Shown here: positions 33,850 through 45,616 of the stretch, piece after piece
Numbering within the stretch: position 1 is the first letter of the stretch
Layout: each line of letters starts with the position of its first letter
DNA from: Mantis religiosa
Taxonomy: Eukaryota; Arthropoda; Insecta; Mantodea; Mantidae
Assembly: GCA_030765055.1 (NCBI GenBank)
Contig: CM060951.1
Location: 47,882,715 to 47,946,714, forward strand
Reading direction: 5' to 3'
Length of the DNA: 64,000 bases
Program-made: the position numbers and the translations under genes
The notes under the pieces: model-generated
Seen by the model: the letters and a program-made list of their open reading frames with translations, nothing else
The model's database searches: none
What the model was told of the DNA's origin: nothing

Positions 33850-35402
33850 AAAAAGAGGTAATTTATAAACTATACAATTATAGTTATAGTATTTAAAATA
33901 TACATAATTTGCGAAAATGCGTTTTACAATTTTGATTTTGGCAACTGCATCATTGTAGAAGTTTGCAAAATGTAATTTCTCCACCAAGCAGACCTGCATG
34001 AGAGAGAGAGGGAAATATAAAAGGAGTGGGGTAACAAGCTGGCAACGCTGAGTGTGATTCGGCATCTGATTAGGTGGACTCCAGAACTCTTTCCATTTGA
34101 AACACATAATACCTAGCTATTGATCTGGAGGAGCTTGCCTAGAGTTCTTAAATGTGTCGGTAGTTTTAGTGGCATTAAGTTGAAGTATTCCAATATAGAT
34201 GTGATCGTCCTGGATAGACAGCAGCATGCAAACGACCGAGTCATTCAGGCTGCTGTAATTTAAACCAGAAGGCGTTTCAAAAAAAGAGTTTACGTAATAG
34301 TGCAAATGAACCCGGATTATATCAGCCTATAACCATGTACTGCTCACCTTGGAAGGTTAAGGAACTCAAATAACCCGTTTGGGATCGAACCCCAGGCCGG
34401 CAGACAGCAGGCAGGCTCTCCGCTGTTTCTCAATCACCTCGTTATTCAAGCGCATCGTTCCGGACGCAGTTTAACGATGTATACGGACGTATGGATGTCC
34501 CTGCGGAAAAGAAATGGGGGATCCATGTGTTTGTTTTTCATACTTGTTTCCTCCGTAGGGAAGAATAACTCACTTAACGAGATCTTGTTCACATGTGTAG
34601 AGGCTGACGGCCTTCTCTCACACACTACTCGGCGGCTTTCCACAAGGGAGAAAACGCTGCTGGCTCTCGCGGGTGCCTACTTCTTGTTTGCTCTGGATGA
34701 AATCACTCAAGCCTCTTCTTGTTTATCTTCGCAAGCACCCTATTATGTAAAACTTTCAGCAAACTCGAGCGTCTTAAGGACCATGCATCTAATGTGCTAG
34801 AGGTGATGTTTTTATAAATATTTCCGCACTTTCTGTACAAGTTATTTCCAACCATAGGATATTCTAAAACCACCACCATTGCAAGGGATTACTGAATACC
34901 AAGAAAATAGCTAAATCTCTCCTCCTTTTATGTATGAGGAAACATTTCCGCTCACAAAATAAAAATATCGCACAACTTTTTGAATTGAAGTACGTTTCTG
35001 GTAATTTCACATCAGTTAGGTGTTTGTTCAGTAGCGTAAGAAGAGACTGTTCCACGCGTGATAGACATAGGATGAAGTATTTAACCGTCAAGGAATGACA
35101 AGATCGAACAACTAAGTTGATCCAGCCTGTTCCAATAAGGCAGGAAGGCAGCGTGCTCCAAGAGAGGAAATGGAAGGACCATGAAAAGGTGGCAGAAGTC
35201 AGTCCTGCTACAAGAACTGAGTATGTTGCTATGAAATGTGCACAATTGTCGGTATAAAAGTAACCATGGCGATGAGGGTGTATTCTCCAGTACGCCACAG
35301 AAAGATAAGAGACTGAGAGCTAGAGTTGGATTTTAGAGTAGAATATAAGAAATGTCGAATATATGTACTCGAATATACGCTTTCATACAGGCTGCTTAAC
35401 AG
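33850..35402. other. no gene seen apart from a SINE-like trace
   Basis: A 107-codon frame at 34477-34800 matches nothing I know. The SINE-like stretch at 34335-34440 is listed separately. Confidence 0.4.
34335..34440 (-). repeat. possible tRNA-headed SINE
   Basis: The minus strand has 'GGGGTTCGATCCCAAACG', a good pol III B box, preceded by 'GGAGAGCCTGCCTGCTGT', a poor A-box region. No second copy is seen in the window, so the call is weak. Confidence 0.35.
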
Positions 35403-35682
35403 TATTGACTTTGTGGGTTCGTAAATTAAAAGTCCAGTTTGCAGAAATTCAAAGTGCTATTTATTTCCGTAGAAAGACACTTCTGTACAGCCCTGAGCAG
35501 TAGAATGACGTAACATACACCAACACAGTCTTCCGTGGCTTCTGCACACGTAAACAAACAAAATAATTCATTTTCAAATGACTACAGGTTTATAAGTTCT
35601 CAACTCGCAACTTGATACAGTTTAAATGTCCACACACACGATAACTGACCATTGACCACTCTCTAACAGCTCCCTGGCGACA
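35403..35682 (-). mobile_element. solo LTR relic, copy 3
   Basis: Read on the minus strand, it begins 'TGTCGCCAGGGAGCTG' and ends 'ACGAACCCACAAAGTCA'. The last 130 bp align with the solo LTR at 7559-8018: 'TGTGTTG.TGTATGT.ACGT', 'TTTCTACGGA.AT', 'TCTGCAA' and 'GACTTTTAATT.'. It is shorter (280 bp) and lacks a convincing target duplication, although CTGT occurs close to both ends. Confidence 0.75.
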
Positions 35683-35717
35683 CTGCACAGCTTTCCTTTC
35701 CTCTTCTTCTTTTTCTT

Positions 35718-35938
35718 CTTTTAATTACGTCCTTCAACGTTAAGTCATAACGGACGATGAATGGGATGGGTGAAATGATGCTCAAATGAGTCCGGGGCCC
35801 ATGAAGCTTAGAGCTTACCCGACATTCGTCTTTAAGTGTAAGGGAAAACACCGGCGTAAACCTTATCCAGGTAACTCACCCTAACCGATATTCGAACTCG
35901 AGACCTCTCAAACGTGAGGCAGACACGCTACCGCCTGT
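35718..35938 (-). mobile_element. SINE family B, minus strand
   Basis: Full body with damaged head. On the minus strand the B box is 'GAGTTCGAATATCGG', followed by 'GAGTTACCTGGATAAGG' and 'TCATTTGAGCATCATTTCAC', ending 'GAAGGACGTAATTAAA'. Confidence 0.85.
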
Positions 35939-37485
35939 ATCTACGATTATCATGGCAGTGACTTCTATTTATTAAAACGCCCCTGAACCTTAGTGGAGTA
36001 GGGCGGAAACATAAAAAGCACACAAAAAATGCTAATGCTTAACTTTTTACTTAACAAATTCTGCTATAATGAACTGCACGTTCTTTCACACTAATCACAA
36101 ATGTGTACAGTGCAGCAGAAAATCTATAAATTTACCGATACAGGTGCTACGCTGTTCATGGCATTTGTTTGCAATATATCGAAATACAAACATTTAACTC
36201 TGTTTCTTATTCTTCCGCGTTGCATTTATTTTCCGTTCCCTTCGCAAGGTGTCAAATAAGACCTGTGCAATGCAACGATAAGCGATGAAGGTGATTGTCA
36301 TAATAGATGCAGGTGCTTTAGTCATACTGAGAGGCAAATTTAAACAGAAGCACCCTTTTTCTTTGAATATATTACGATAAATGTGTGGCAAGCCGTTCCA
36401 CACAATGAGAGGTTATACGACATTAAGAGATACGGGGCAAAGTAATTTGGAACAGACTTTACACTCAGACTCTGGAACGTGACGACATAATAACTCACAT
36501 TCCGTGCCGTGCCGTGAGGATAATGTGATTCTACCTTTAGAGCCGCATGGAGCTAAGAGGTACAGTCGTGGCAGTTGATCGCCTACGATGTTACCCATTG
36601 CCGTCAGTTTACGTTTGTTACAAGTGCAACATTCTGACGCGCGGAAACGGAGCGACATTTCACAGAATCGGCGTATTTGAAGAGCTTAATGAAACAGATG
36701 TTTGGCAGCAAAGCACAGTATTGCAGTCGATGCGCTCCAAATTAGAGCTCGTACGGTCTGGACTGCATGACGGATTCCCGGTTGCGCAATAACTGGCTCG
36801 TATCCAGCCCGTCTCATCATGCCATCATGTGGAAATTGGCAGTAAAATTGCTGGCCACGTACAGCAGTTGGACCAAGGACATCACCGAACGTCACATTCC
36901 CACTGTTTCATACTGTCCGGAACCAGTTCGTGTGAATCGTGAGCTTTTGTTGAAGTGGTCTCGTTCTTTCCGGTTCATGCTCAAGGACGCGAAGTTTTTC
37001 ACTGTTACCATAGAAACCAGCGACAGCTGAGCGATCATGCGTGGTCAGGGCATTCACATCTCCCATCAAGGTCTATATTTTCATTTCATGCTATCGTTTT
37101 GTTCACAGTTCGCCTCCAATAATGATGGATTTAGAAACAAATTGTATAATTTTTGCACGTACTAAAGTATAACAATTTCCATTTTGCGCAACTTTTCATT
37201 AGATAAGTTAGACAACTGAGCTTCCCCATTGCTTTAAGTTTACGACGAAAGCAACGGATGAGCAGGTGAGGAATTGCAAATAGAAATATGAATGGAATAT
37301 AACATAAGTTTTGTTGAGGGCGAGGGTCGAAGGGAAGGGGGCCTTGAAAATTCGCATGACCATTTTATTCAAGAGATACTAAATAAATCCATATGCTCTT
37401 ACAGAACATTAATGTTTTCACATGACAGAATGCAATCAACCACGTTTTAACACTTTATTTTTCCTTACATTATATTGACAAAGCG
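35939..37485. other. no gene assigned; GC-richer island
   Basis: Around 36410-37050 the sequence is less AT-rich and has overlapping frames of 70-87 codons on both strands. None resembles a family I recognise. It could be an unclassified repeat or a regulatory region. Confidence 0.35.
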
Positions 37486-37690
37486 AGTAAGCTCCACTGC
37501 AACGGGTGAGATTTGCATTCTGGAAGACGTGGGTTCAATTCCCGTGTACTGTAATCTTGAGTTCGAGGTTTTCCCTGGTAGAAGGCAAATGCTGGGATGG
37601 CCTTTTATTCATTTCCTTCTCATTTCCTTCCAACGTTACTAATTTCAGTGGTGTATGCAGTGGTGGGGGACAGATGGCACAGAAGCTTTC
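37486..37690 (+). repeat. SINE-like repeat, family D
   Basis: The B box is 'GTGGGTTCAATTCCCGTG', followed by 'GAGGTTTTCCCTGGTAGAAG' and 'GGCAAATGCTGGGATGGCC'. The 'gaaggcaaatgc.gggatgg' body is familiar from tRNA-derived SINEs in insects. Only one copy is in the window. Confidence 0.45.
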
Positions 37691-37799
37691 TCCAAAGAAA
37701 GGGTTATTATCCGTTGACACAAGAGGACTGTCTGGTTGGGTGGATCATTCATTACTAAAGGCTGGAGGCGTGTGGACTTTACTGTTATCGCTCGCGCAT

Positions 37800-38150
37800 G
37801 TAAACATCAGCAGGAAGGTGCTACATGGCAAAGCGTGAAGGCGTATCGGAAAAAAGTTCGCAACACAGAGATGTTTACCTCAGCTTATCGCACATACACG
37901 GTGAGTCCAGTGTTGTCTTCTGGACAACAACGTGTCATACATCGGCACGTGCGAGAAATCATATCATATTGACACACTTTCAGCAGCTTTCAATCGCTCT
38001 ATTTGTGTTTCATAGCTACTATACGTCAACTTACTAATATTTTACACTTCAAATCGACCAGATAGGACCTGATAAGGATCTATCGCAGCGATGGTCACCT
38101 AAAGGTCAACACACCTCAACACTCTGTCGAGTAATACAGCCTGATAATGA
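37800..38150 (+). repeat. unclassified interspersed repeat R1
   Basis: Homologous to 51710-52262. Shared blocks are 'GCAACACAG.GATGTTTACCT', 'TCTTCTGGACA.CAA.GTGTC', 'AATCGCTCTATTTGTGTTTC', 'CTAATATTTTAC' and 'CTCTGTCGAGTAATA'. No coding capacity. Confidence 0.6.
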
Positions 38151-38768
38151 AAACAACCTCATTGCCAGAGGAAGCAAAACAGTCACGTTACACTACACGT
38201 TGACCTTGTGCAGCATACACTTGTAAGGTAATGCTTCACTAGATAGAATAGTTACGTTGTTTTCGACGTTCTCGCATTTGTTAGCCGTGCTGTGCATTTG
38301 ATGTCATTCATAGTCTGCGTGCAGTTAACTTGTATCGTATACGAGCGCATATCCCTCTGGCCTTTAACTTCCATTGACAGCTCCAGCAGAGGAACGGGTC
38401 TCCCAACCAGGAACTGTGACTTCTGCGCATCTCTGTGACCCGTATACCTGAGACCTTTAACCTGCGGTTTCATTCCTTCTACTGAGTGGGCAGCATGGAT
38501 CATAGATGCAATGCACGAGACGCTGCCTCAAAAGCCTATTGTAATTAACCTGCTTTCAAACTCGTACATTTATACTTCATTTTGATATAGCCTGGATGAT
38601 ACATATCTCTAAACAGTCACAGTTTATATTTGGGAGGTTTATACATTTATGTGCTGCGTTTTTAAACAATCAGAGAAGTACGGCCTGTACGTTTATGACA
38701 CGTTATGACATTTCTTGGCATTTATGATGACAACGGCATAATGTGTCCAACGAAATTTTCCCTTGGGC
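38151..38768. other. no gene seen
   Basis: An 83-codon minus frame at 38252-38503 has no recognisable domain. Confidence 0.4.
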
Positions 38769-38950
38769 CCACCTCTATACCGTGGTGGTAACCTGTCTGC
38801 CTCACATACAAGAGGACACAAGTTCGAATCTGGTCAGAGCGAAAAAAAATTAGGTAAGGGGTTTTGCGAGGTTTTTCCTTATCCTAAAAGACGAATTTCA
38901 CCAATTTCATTTATCACCCAATATGATTAACGTTTGTGGATGTCAATAAA
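38769..38950 (+). mobile_element. SINE family B, diverged
   Basis: The head is 'GCCCACCTCTATACCGTGGT' with B box 'AAGTTCGAATCTGG'. The body has 'GTTTTTCCTTATCCTAAAAG' and ends at 'GATTAACGTTTGTGGATGT'. It carries several deletions. Confidence 0.75.
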
Positions 38951-41900
38951 AATAAATGCAACGGGGTAAACAGTTGAAAACTGGCACGCATAGCACATTC
39001 AAAGCCAACCTAATAATGTGAACATTGTCGTTTGTACTTCTAATCACAAATGTCCAGAGACCTACTAATCACGTGTTACACGTTTTTTTTTATCTGATCC
39101 TGATTGTAATCAAAGTTATAAAGCTATGCAATTAAACGCCTAAGCCGGACATCCTGAACATTTTGGGAGCTTACTATGATGGTTGTGTTTCTTAAACACG
39201 TGACGAATCTATTTATGGTCTATTCATAACTATAAAGTCAGACATAAGTGTGATGTAAGATGTGGAAAGAGCGTGAATTTTAACATCAATGATTAACTTC
39301 AGGATTTGGAAATAACCGGTGATTCCCTTTACAGTTACGCGCTAGGAGTAAATAAAACTAAGAAACACCAATACCGCCATCCTTTTCGCAACCAGGCATG
39401 TCCTTTTAGTAGGTAAGCTTCTATCTTCGTGTTTCATTTCAACAATAGAATGAAGTGCATTCAAGTTTATATTCAATATTAAAAAAGGGGCAGGTTGGTG
39501 TGGCGTGAGGAAAGAAGTTAAAAATGCTCTACTCTTGGTATTCATATGACAGTTTGTTTTTGAGTTATGCTGTTGAACAGACAGATACACGTTGACCCCC
39601 TCCCCCCGATCCCTCTGAAATCTCCACATTGCGAATTTTTGGATAGAATGCACTCTGCGTGGTAGAGAAAATAAAAAGTTGGTACTACAATGGCACATAA
39701 AAATTTGTCGGTCTGGATACAGCTAACTAGTTACTCTCCGAAATGCAGATATCGCAGTTTAGTAATAGAAATAAAAATAAGTGAAAATCTAAATGTGCCA
39801 TAATGCTAGGAACAAAATGCGATTACTCACCAAATGCCAGATTTCTAGATTTTGGTCTGAAAAACTTACCTGCAACAAAAAGAATATCAAGTAAGTAAAG
39901 AGATTAAATACAATTTAAAAGTAAGTCCTACATCGAAAAGGTATTTTTACGCAATTCTCATTAAAAATAAATACAATTTAAATAAATTCAAGATATAAAC
40001 ATAGCGTAAGCTTATTCTGGTTCCTAGCTTGTATCATATTTATCTACTACCATAGATTGAGAACTTTTTGCCCAGTTGAAGGATCGATTAAACACAGTTA
40101 ATTGTCATACAGGAAATGCCAACATTATTTCACTTCTAATGCAATCCAGTGTATCGAAACTAATTTATCCCAATGGATTTAAATCATCAATAGATAACGA
40201 CCGCGTTAAAACAAATTGTACTTCAATTTTAGATTTCAGATTTTATATGTGTCATTTACTAAATAAATTTAACACCCAATCCTGTTAAATGAACATAAAA
40301 CAAGGCCACTACACAAAAAGCAAGTCTGTTGTAATAAACACTTCATTTTTACAGTGATTAATTATGAATGAATCCTAAATCATAACAGTCAGATTGATTA
40401 CACAAAACTTATTTTAAGTGGGATGTGTATGCTACATTCTTGAAAATCAGCAGAATACAAAGCAAAACACTCTTTTACTCGAAATATCTTAAGCACTAAA
40501 TGATGTATTTCTTTCTCCTGAAAACTGACGTTTAGTTCTCAAACAGTACACGCCTCTCAAAAATGCAATCTCTGTAGTGCATGTCATTTTAATCAAATAA
40601 CACAAAACAATTTACAAATGTTGCAGATATAATCTACCTGCTACGAACTAACTAAAGCTGTAGATTACTGGACTCCAGTAACCTTACAAATCTACTCATC
40701 TAATATATCTAAAATAGTCTTTTCTCTACTTTACTTCTACACCAAAATATATAAATCAAATATACATTTCTACTACAGATTTAATTGTTATAACAAACTA
40801 CGAAAGCCTGTTTCCTACAATTTTAAAATTTCGTCTTCTGCAGCTGGTATCCATTTCCTAATGGGAGTGGCATCAGTAGATGGAGCTAGTTTATCAGTTC
40901 TAGGTATCCGGGTTGTCCTCTTTCCTCTTTTGCATAATCAGTTGTGTCTGTCCGCTCTGATACTCTATATATATATATATACACACACACATATACATAT
41001 ATATCCTCTGGCTCCCCTGGGATTCTCCTTCCTTCTATGGTTTCTGCCCTTCTTTCCGATACCCATAATCGCTGTCTTCTACTTATCGGTTGTGTGTCTT
41101 AAATTAAGCCTTGAAGTCTGTTAATCTGTATCTTCAGTTTCTCTTGGTCCTATTGTCCTCCACCAATTTCTTAAGTAATATTCTTTTCTCGTAGATTGAA
41201 AAGCTCCTGCATTTCTTTATTGAAGTCTTGTCGTGAAGTTTAGTAATTACAAGATGCAATGTTTCTTTAATTTCGATTAGTTTTGATTTATTTCCGTTTA
41301 ACCAGGCGTTACACCTAGTTTTCATAAATGCACACAACTTCTTATATTCTTTCACAAAAATGTGTAGGTACAACGATTCTCGGAAGGTAGTCAGAAAATT
41401 TTAAGGAAGAACTCAAATTACAACCCGATAGAACGACTTCGAATCCCTATTGGGCGTTGTTTAGCTGGAGGGCGTTGAGGTTTATTGAGTGAGCCTTAAG
41501 CGAATAACATTAGCTTTCTCCCACGGCCATGTTGCTCTGTATTCATCATCATTAATTTTGTTGCTGCCTTCGATAGTATCAAAAGCGAACAAAACAGGTT
41601 TGAAAACATCCTACATCAACCTTCTTTCCATGTAGATACAACTCAAGTTACTAGCTTACTTATAATCTTTGTATCACGTGCCTGGCATGCAGGCCTTTGC
41701 TGTCATTCTTCTTTTGTTCAGTATTGCATCTTTCTGAGTGATGAAGCTGGATACGATGATATTTAAATAAAGCGATAATTAGACGTCAATAAAGTAAGGA
41801 TTTGTGATATGGTTTTAGCAACTCGGCGTGAGCGCTTTCTTTAATACAATTGAACATCAATATGTCATAAAAACATGAATTGAGGCCCCCTGAATGTCTA

Positions 41901-41989
41901 TTAAAAAAAAAAAAAAAAAAAACGTTCAGCATTTCAATACCAGAGTAAAGCAAACGGATGCCTACTGAATTTCGAAATTAAGTCATCTT
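38951..41989. other. no gene seen; small microsatellites
   Basis: A long AT-rich stretch. It has TA/CA repeats at about 40965-41005 and an A20 run near 41901. Frames of 79-118 codons at 39342-39698 and 41134-41373 (both minus) have no family I recognise. Confidence 0.4.
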
Positions 41990-42175
41990 TAGCATGTCTG
42001 GCACGTTCAAGAGGTCCCGAGTTCGAATCTCGGTCAGGGCGAGTTACGTGGATAAGGTTTTTGTGGGGTTTTCCCTTATCCTAAAAGACGAATGTAGGGT
42101 AACTCTAAGCTTTATGGACCCTGGGCCCATTTGAGCATCATTTCACCCATTCCATTCATTGTCCGATACGACTTT
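41990..42175 (+). mobile_element. SINE family B, 5'-truncated
   Basis: It starts inside the head ('AGCATGTCTGGCACGTTCAA') with a good B box 'GAGTTCGAATCTCGG'. It runs through 'GGTAACTCTAAGC' and 'TTTGAGCATCATTTCACCC' to 'GTCCGATACGACTTT'. Confidence 0.87.
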
Positions 42176-42254
42176 AAAAAAAAGTAAAAGGACGTAAAAT
42201 ATTTTTAAAAAGGGTCATATTCCCAGACCCTTTAACTATCTGCTAGTAGAAGAA

Positions 42255-42486
42255 TAAAAGGGAGAGGGGCTTGAACTGTCAATCTGCTCTGTTAGTGGAA
42301 CTGCTTACTAGAAAATGAGTGTATGATAGAGCATATGAATCACCCACGTTGCCAGATCTAATGCTCCTTGCAGTAAATGCAGTGATATGTATTATGTGTT
42401 AGTGAGTTATGTGATAACACTTGCGTATTTTAAACAAACCTAGCATCCTTGTCATACTCGAAAGGCGAGCATAAACATCGTTGGGA
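42255..42486 (+). repeat. unclassified interspersed repeat R2
   Basis: Homologous to 56620-56800. Shared blocks are 'AATGAGTGTATGA.AG', 'GTTGCCAGATCTAATGCTC', 'GCAGTGATA.GTATTATG' and 'AAGGCGAGCATAAACA'. Non-coding. Confidence 0.6.
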
Positions 42487-42968
42487 CAGCAAAAGTGATT
42501 ACGTTACATATTCCTCTAGCTTGCCTTCTTCTCCTGAACAGAGAGTAAACATAACTCCATCCGAGTAAGCTGTAAACGTTCCCGCTCGCTTAGCTTCGCC
42601 TTTCACCTTATTCTCTGATGCACACTTCTGAACGGCGTTGTACAAGCCCTGTGCAATAAAAGGCCAGGGATAAAATCTACATATAAATACTACCGTGTCC
42701 ATAAATACAACTGATTATAAATACACCACCTGTGATGCAGGCCTGAGATCCATCCATCGGTCTGTTGATAAGAAGTTGCATGCATTAACTCCGTATTCAT
42801 GCGGCTATCTCAATATGAGTCATACATATAAAATGTAAATAAGACAATTCATTTCGAAGCGGCACTGAGGTATTATTGGTACACTTTGCAGTTAACAGCT
42901 ATTGGGGAAACTTAGATGCAAAAGGCCATTTATTTTTCAAATTCTAACTACTTCTTTATTTAGATTTT
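42487..42968. other. no gene seen
   Basis: Unassigned sequence between repeat R2 and a SINE B. Confidence 0.45.
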
Positions 42969-43175
42969 TTTTAATTTACGTCCTCCAACGTCAAATCATA
43001 TGACGATGAATGAAATGGATGATATGATGCTCAAATGAGCCCGGGGTCCATAGAGCTTAGAGTTATCCAGCATTTGTCTTTCAGGACAAGGAAAACCCCG
43101 GAAAAAACTTATCTAGATAACTCACCCTGACCGAGATTCGAACTCGGGACCTCTTGAACGTGAGACAGACAGGCA
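42969..43175 (-). mobile_element. SINE family B abutting a mariner
   Basis: On the minus strand the B box is 'GAGTTCGAATCTCGG', followed by the usual body and end 'GGAGGACGTAAATT'. The head is cut a few bases before its start, where the mariner at about 43180 begins. Confidence 0.85.
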
Positions 43176-43790
43176 TTTATGCTAGAGTGATAAAAAAATT
43201 TCAGTGTCATCATTGATCCCTCGGGACATAATGTTGGTAGTTTCAGTGATTTGAGTTCTTTTGTTTTTTTATAGTGAGTGCTAGAAGTGACAGGTGTAAG
43301 ATGGAGAAAATAAAGGTTCGTAGTGTGATCAAGTTTCTGCATTTGAAGGGCAAAACTGTGCGGAAAATCCATGATGAGATGACGGCTATTTATGGAAATG
43401 AATTCCCATCGTATGACACTATTATGAGGTGGAAAAGCAATTTTCAAACTGGTCACATGTCCGTGGCAGAGGAGCCAAGAGCTGGTAGACCGTCAATGAC
43501 AGACGATGCTGTCACATTGAAGAAAGTGGAGTGTTTAATACTGGAAGACAGACGAGAAACCATCCAAATGATCATGAGTGAGACACATGCGTGGACAATT
43601 ATTCATGACGAACTGCACATGTCCAAGGTGTCTGTACGGTTGGTTCCACGTTTGCTAACCTCTTTCCAAAAGCAAACACGAGTGATCTGTCAAGACAGAT
43701 GTTGATGCAGTTGGAACAGGATAAAGATGAGTTTTCTGATCGTCTGGTAACCATGGATGGATCCAGAGACAAAAACCATGAGCACGGTAT

Positions 43791-44271
43791 TGTCACCCGA
43801 ACTTCGGAACATCCTATAGAGCGGGCAAGCAGGAGACGGTCGGCGTTAGCCACGCCCCCCTCGTTTGTCTTATAGCGGTAACAAGGGGTGGCTGGGGAAA
43901 AAACATCACTGCGCCGTCTCTTTCTGTTCCACCTGTGTTCTCGAACTTACGGGATATTTCATCTAATCTAGAACCTTCCAGATCGGCCCGCTGACCCTAT
44001 ATAAGCAACACGACGGGCAAGAGGAGTCAGTCAGTTCTTGGCGTAAGAATGCAGTGCTAGTGTACGACGAGAAGACTGTGTGAATGCATCGGAGGATTGT
44101 ACGTAATTACGAGTGCAACTGAAATTGTAACGGACGAACTGGTGAATCGTAATTGTGTGCATTACGTAATTCTGTGTAATTGGCAAGAGTTTAACTGTAA
44201 GTCGGTGGAAATAAAGAACATTTTTGAGTGGTGCAATTGGACTTTTCATTTCACGAACCCACAAAGTCACA
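43791..44271 (+). mobile_element. solo LTR, copy 2, inside mariner (GTAT duplication)
   Basis: A 481-bp unit from 'TGTCACCCGAACTTCGG' to 'CGAACCCACAAAGTCACA', flanked by GTAT at 43787-43790 and 44272-44275. Removing it and one GTAT rejoins the mariner coding sequence. The 3' third aligns with the solo LTR at 7559-8018. The frames inside it are not genes. Confidence 0.9.
43998..44034 (+). promoter_or_regulatory. LTR core promoter: TATA plus initiator
   Basis: TATATAAG at 43998-44005 is followed at the standard spacing by TCAGTC at 44027-44032, matching the insect initiator consensus. The A at 44029 is 31 bases from the first T of the TATA box. This would have started the retrotransposon transcript in the LTR. 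Confidence 0.6.
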
Positions 44272-44875
44272 GTATGGAAACATGCCGATTACCCCTCCCA
44301 AAAAGGCAAAGGTGCAAAAGTCTGCTGGGAAGGTCATGCTTTCAGTTTTCTGGGACTGTCATGGAGTCATCCTTACAAATTATCTTACCAAGGGTCAAAC
44401 CATCACCGGCAGATACTACTGCAATCCTCTGGACAAGTTACGAGCAGCTCTGATTAAGAAATGACGTGGTAAGCTCTCCAAAGGTGTTCATCTTCTGGCT
44501 GACAATGCACCAGCTCATTCATCTCAAGTTGCTGCTGACAAAACAAAGGAATGTGGCTTGAAACCTTACAGCATCCGCCTTATTCGCCCGATCTCGCATC
44601 AAGTGACTTTTTCTTGTTCCCGGAAATGAAGAATCCGTCGCGTGGTCGCCGATTTGACAACACAAATGGCGTCATTAATGAAGTGGTAGAGTGGTTTAAA
44701 GCGAATTCTGCAAACTTCTATAGTCAAAGGATTCGGAAGGCCAAGAAACGATGGGAAAAATGTTTAAATATGGATGATTACTACATAGAGAAGAACTAAT
44801 AAGCACATATACACATAAACTCTCTATCACATTTTTTAAAGGATGGTAATAAAAACTTTACGACACACCATGCTC

Positions 44876-45394
44876 CCTTAAACTGAAGTCAATTATTTAC
44901 TTAACAGGTATTTAAGGTTTATTTCCTAGGTTTTCTGGCCTTTGGAACAATTGCTCAACAACAATGTTGTTCCATTTAGTTACACTATGAATTGACAATA
45001 CTTGGTTACTACTAGGGGACGGATTTTCATGTAAATGGATACTTTTCATGTAATTAAATATTTTGCACAATTTAGTTATGCATATTTTATGCATTTTACC
45101 ACATACTATACCGAGCTTTATTTCTCCATTTATTGTATGTGGCAAACAAAATGATTTTTGAGAACAGAAGCTGTGCAACCATCTGCTCATCCTGTAACCT
45201 TAGATTAGATTAATGTTTTGTCAACAGCTCGCTGCAATATAAACTTAGACACGTAACTCGCAGGAAATAAATGTCAGATATCGGTGTATTGCACAGTGCA
45301 CTTGAACTCAACACGATTACGAGTTCGAGTTATTCTTGTTCCTTCAGATCACTACAACTCAGGAGTGCTGGGCAGTGCTTAATATACGTGTTGA
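44876..45394. other. no gene seen
   Basis: A 92-codon minus frame at 44912-45190 matches nothing recognised. Confidence 0.4.
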
Positions 45395-45616
45395 GTGATT
45401 AGTGTATATACCAAACTGCCGTACATAATAGAGAAAGTTAGTTTTCGGTTGGAGCGGTACGTTAAAGAATTTTCAAATACTTCCAAAACAAATGGAAAAA
45501 TTCTATATTGTCAGCTTTGTGGAAAGTCTATAACAGCGGATCAACGCTCCCAAGTAGCGCAGCAAGCATACCTTGGCAGTTTCACGTACTTTTTTGAAGC
45601 AGGTGATTTTAAGTGA
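45395..45616 (+). pseudogene. possible BED-type zinc finger fragment (hAT-like)
   Basis: 'RLERYVKEFSNTSKTNGKIL' is followed by 'YCQLCGKSITADQRSQVAQQ'. The C-x2-C followed by the 'RSQV.QH' neighbourhood resembles the BED-like finger that opens some hAT transposases and CGGBP1-like proteins. The expected His residues are not clear (QQ in place of QH). No catalytic part is present, so this is a tentative call. Confidence 0.3.

Larger units (their letters stand above)
43301..44799 (+). pseudogene. mariner DD34D transposase, interrupted
   Basis: From the ATG at 43301: 'MEKIKVRSVIKFLHLKGKTV', 'RKIHDEMTAIYGNEFPSYDT' and 'MRWKSNFQTGHMSV', then the GRPS linker 'EEPRAGRPSMTDD'. The 'MSKVSVRLVPRLLT' segment closes the two-helix-turn-helix region. 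A frameshift follows, then 'TMDGS' where the first catalytic block (TMDETW) should be, and then the LTR. Coding resumes at 44276 with 'PPKKAKVQKSAGKVMLSVFW', 'LTNYLTKGQTITGRYY', a TGA stop, and 'LLADNAPAHSSQVAA' (second Asp). After another frameshift comes 'HPPYSPDLASSDFFLF' (third Asp kept). It ends 'MDDYYIEKN'. Dead on several counts. Confidence 0.88.
43180..44875 (+). mobile_element. mariner element split by a solo LTR
   Basis: A near full-length mariner of about 1.2 kb net, interrupted at 43791-44271 by an LTR. The ends are only weakly recognisable: 'AGAGTGATAAAAAAATTTCA' at left against reversed 'GGTGTGTCGTAAAGTTTTTA' at right, so both boundaries are approximate. Confidence 0.8.

Noticed and set aside
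35403..35690. CTGT target duplication around LTR copy 3
   Set aside because: The two CTGT copies do not sit immediately at TG..CA ends, so chance cannot be excluded.
36413..37030. Host gene exon in a GC-richer region
   Set aside because: Overlapping frames on both strands, no domain, no persuasive splice sites.
39342..39698. 118-codon minus-strand frame
   Set aside because: No recognisable motif and biased low-complexity composition. Probably chance.
44097..44464. Three overlapping frames of 77-118 codons
   Set aside because: They start inside the solo LTR. Only one frame beyond 44276 is real mariner sequence and it is already annotated.
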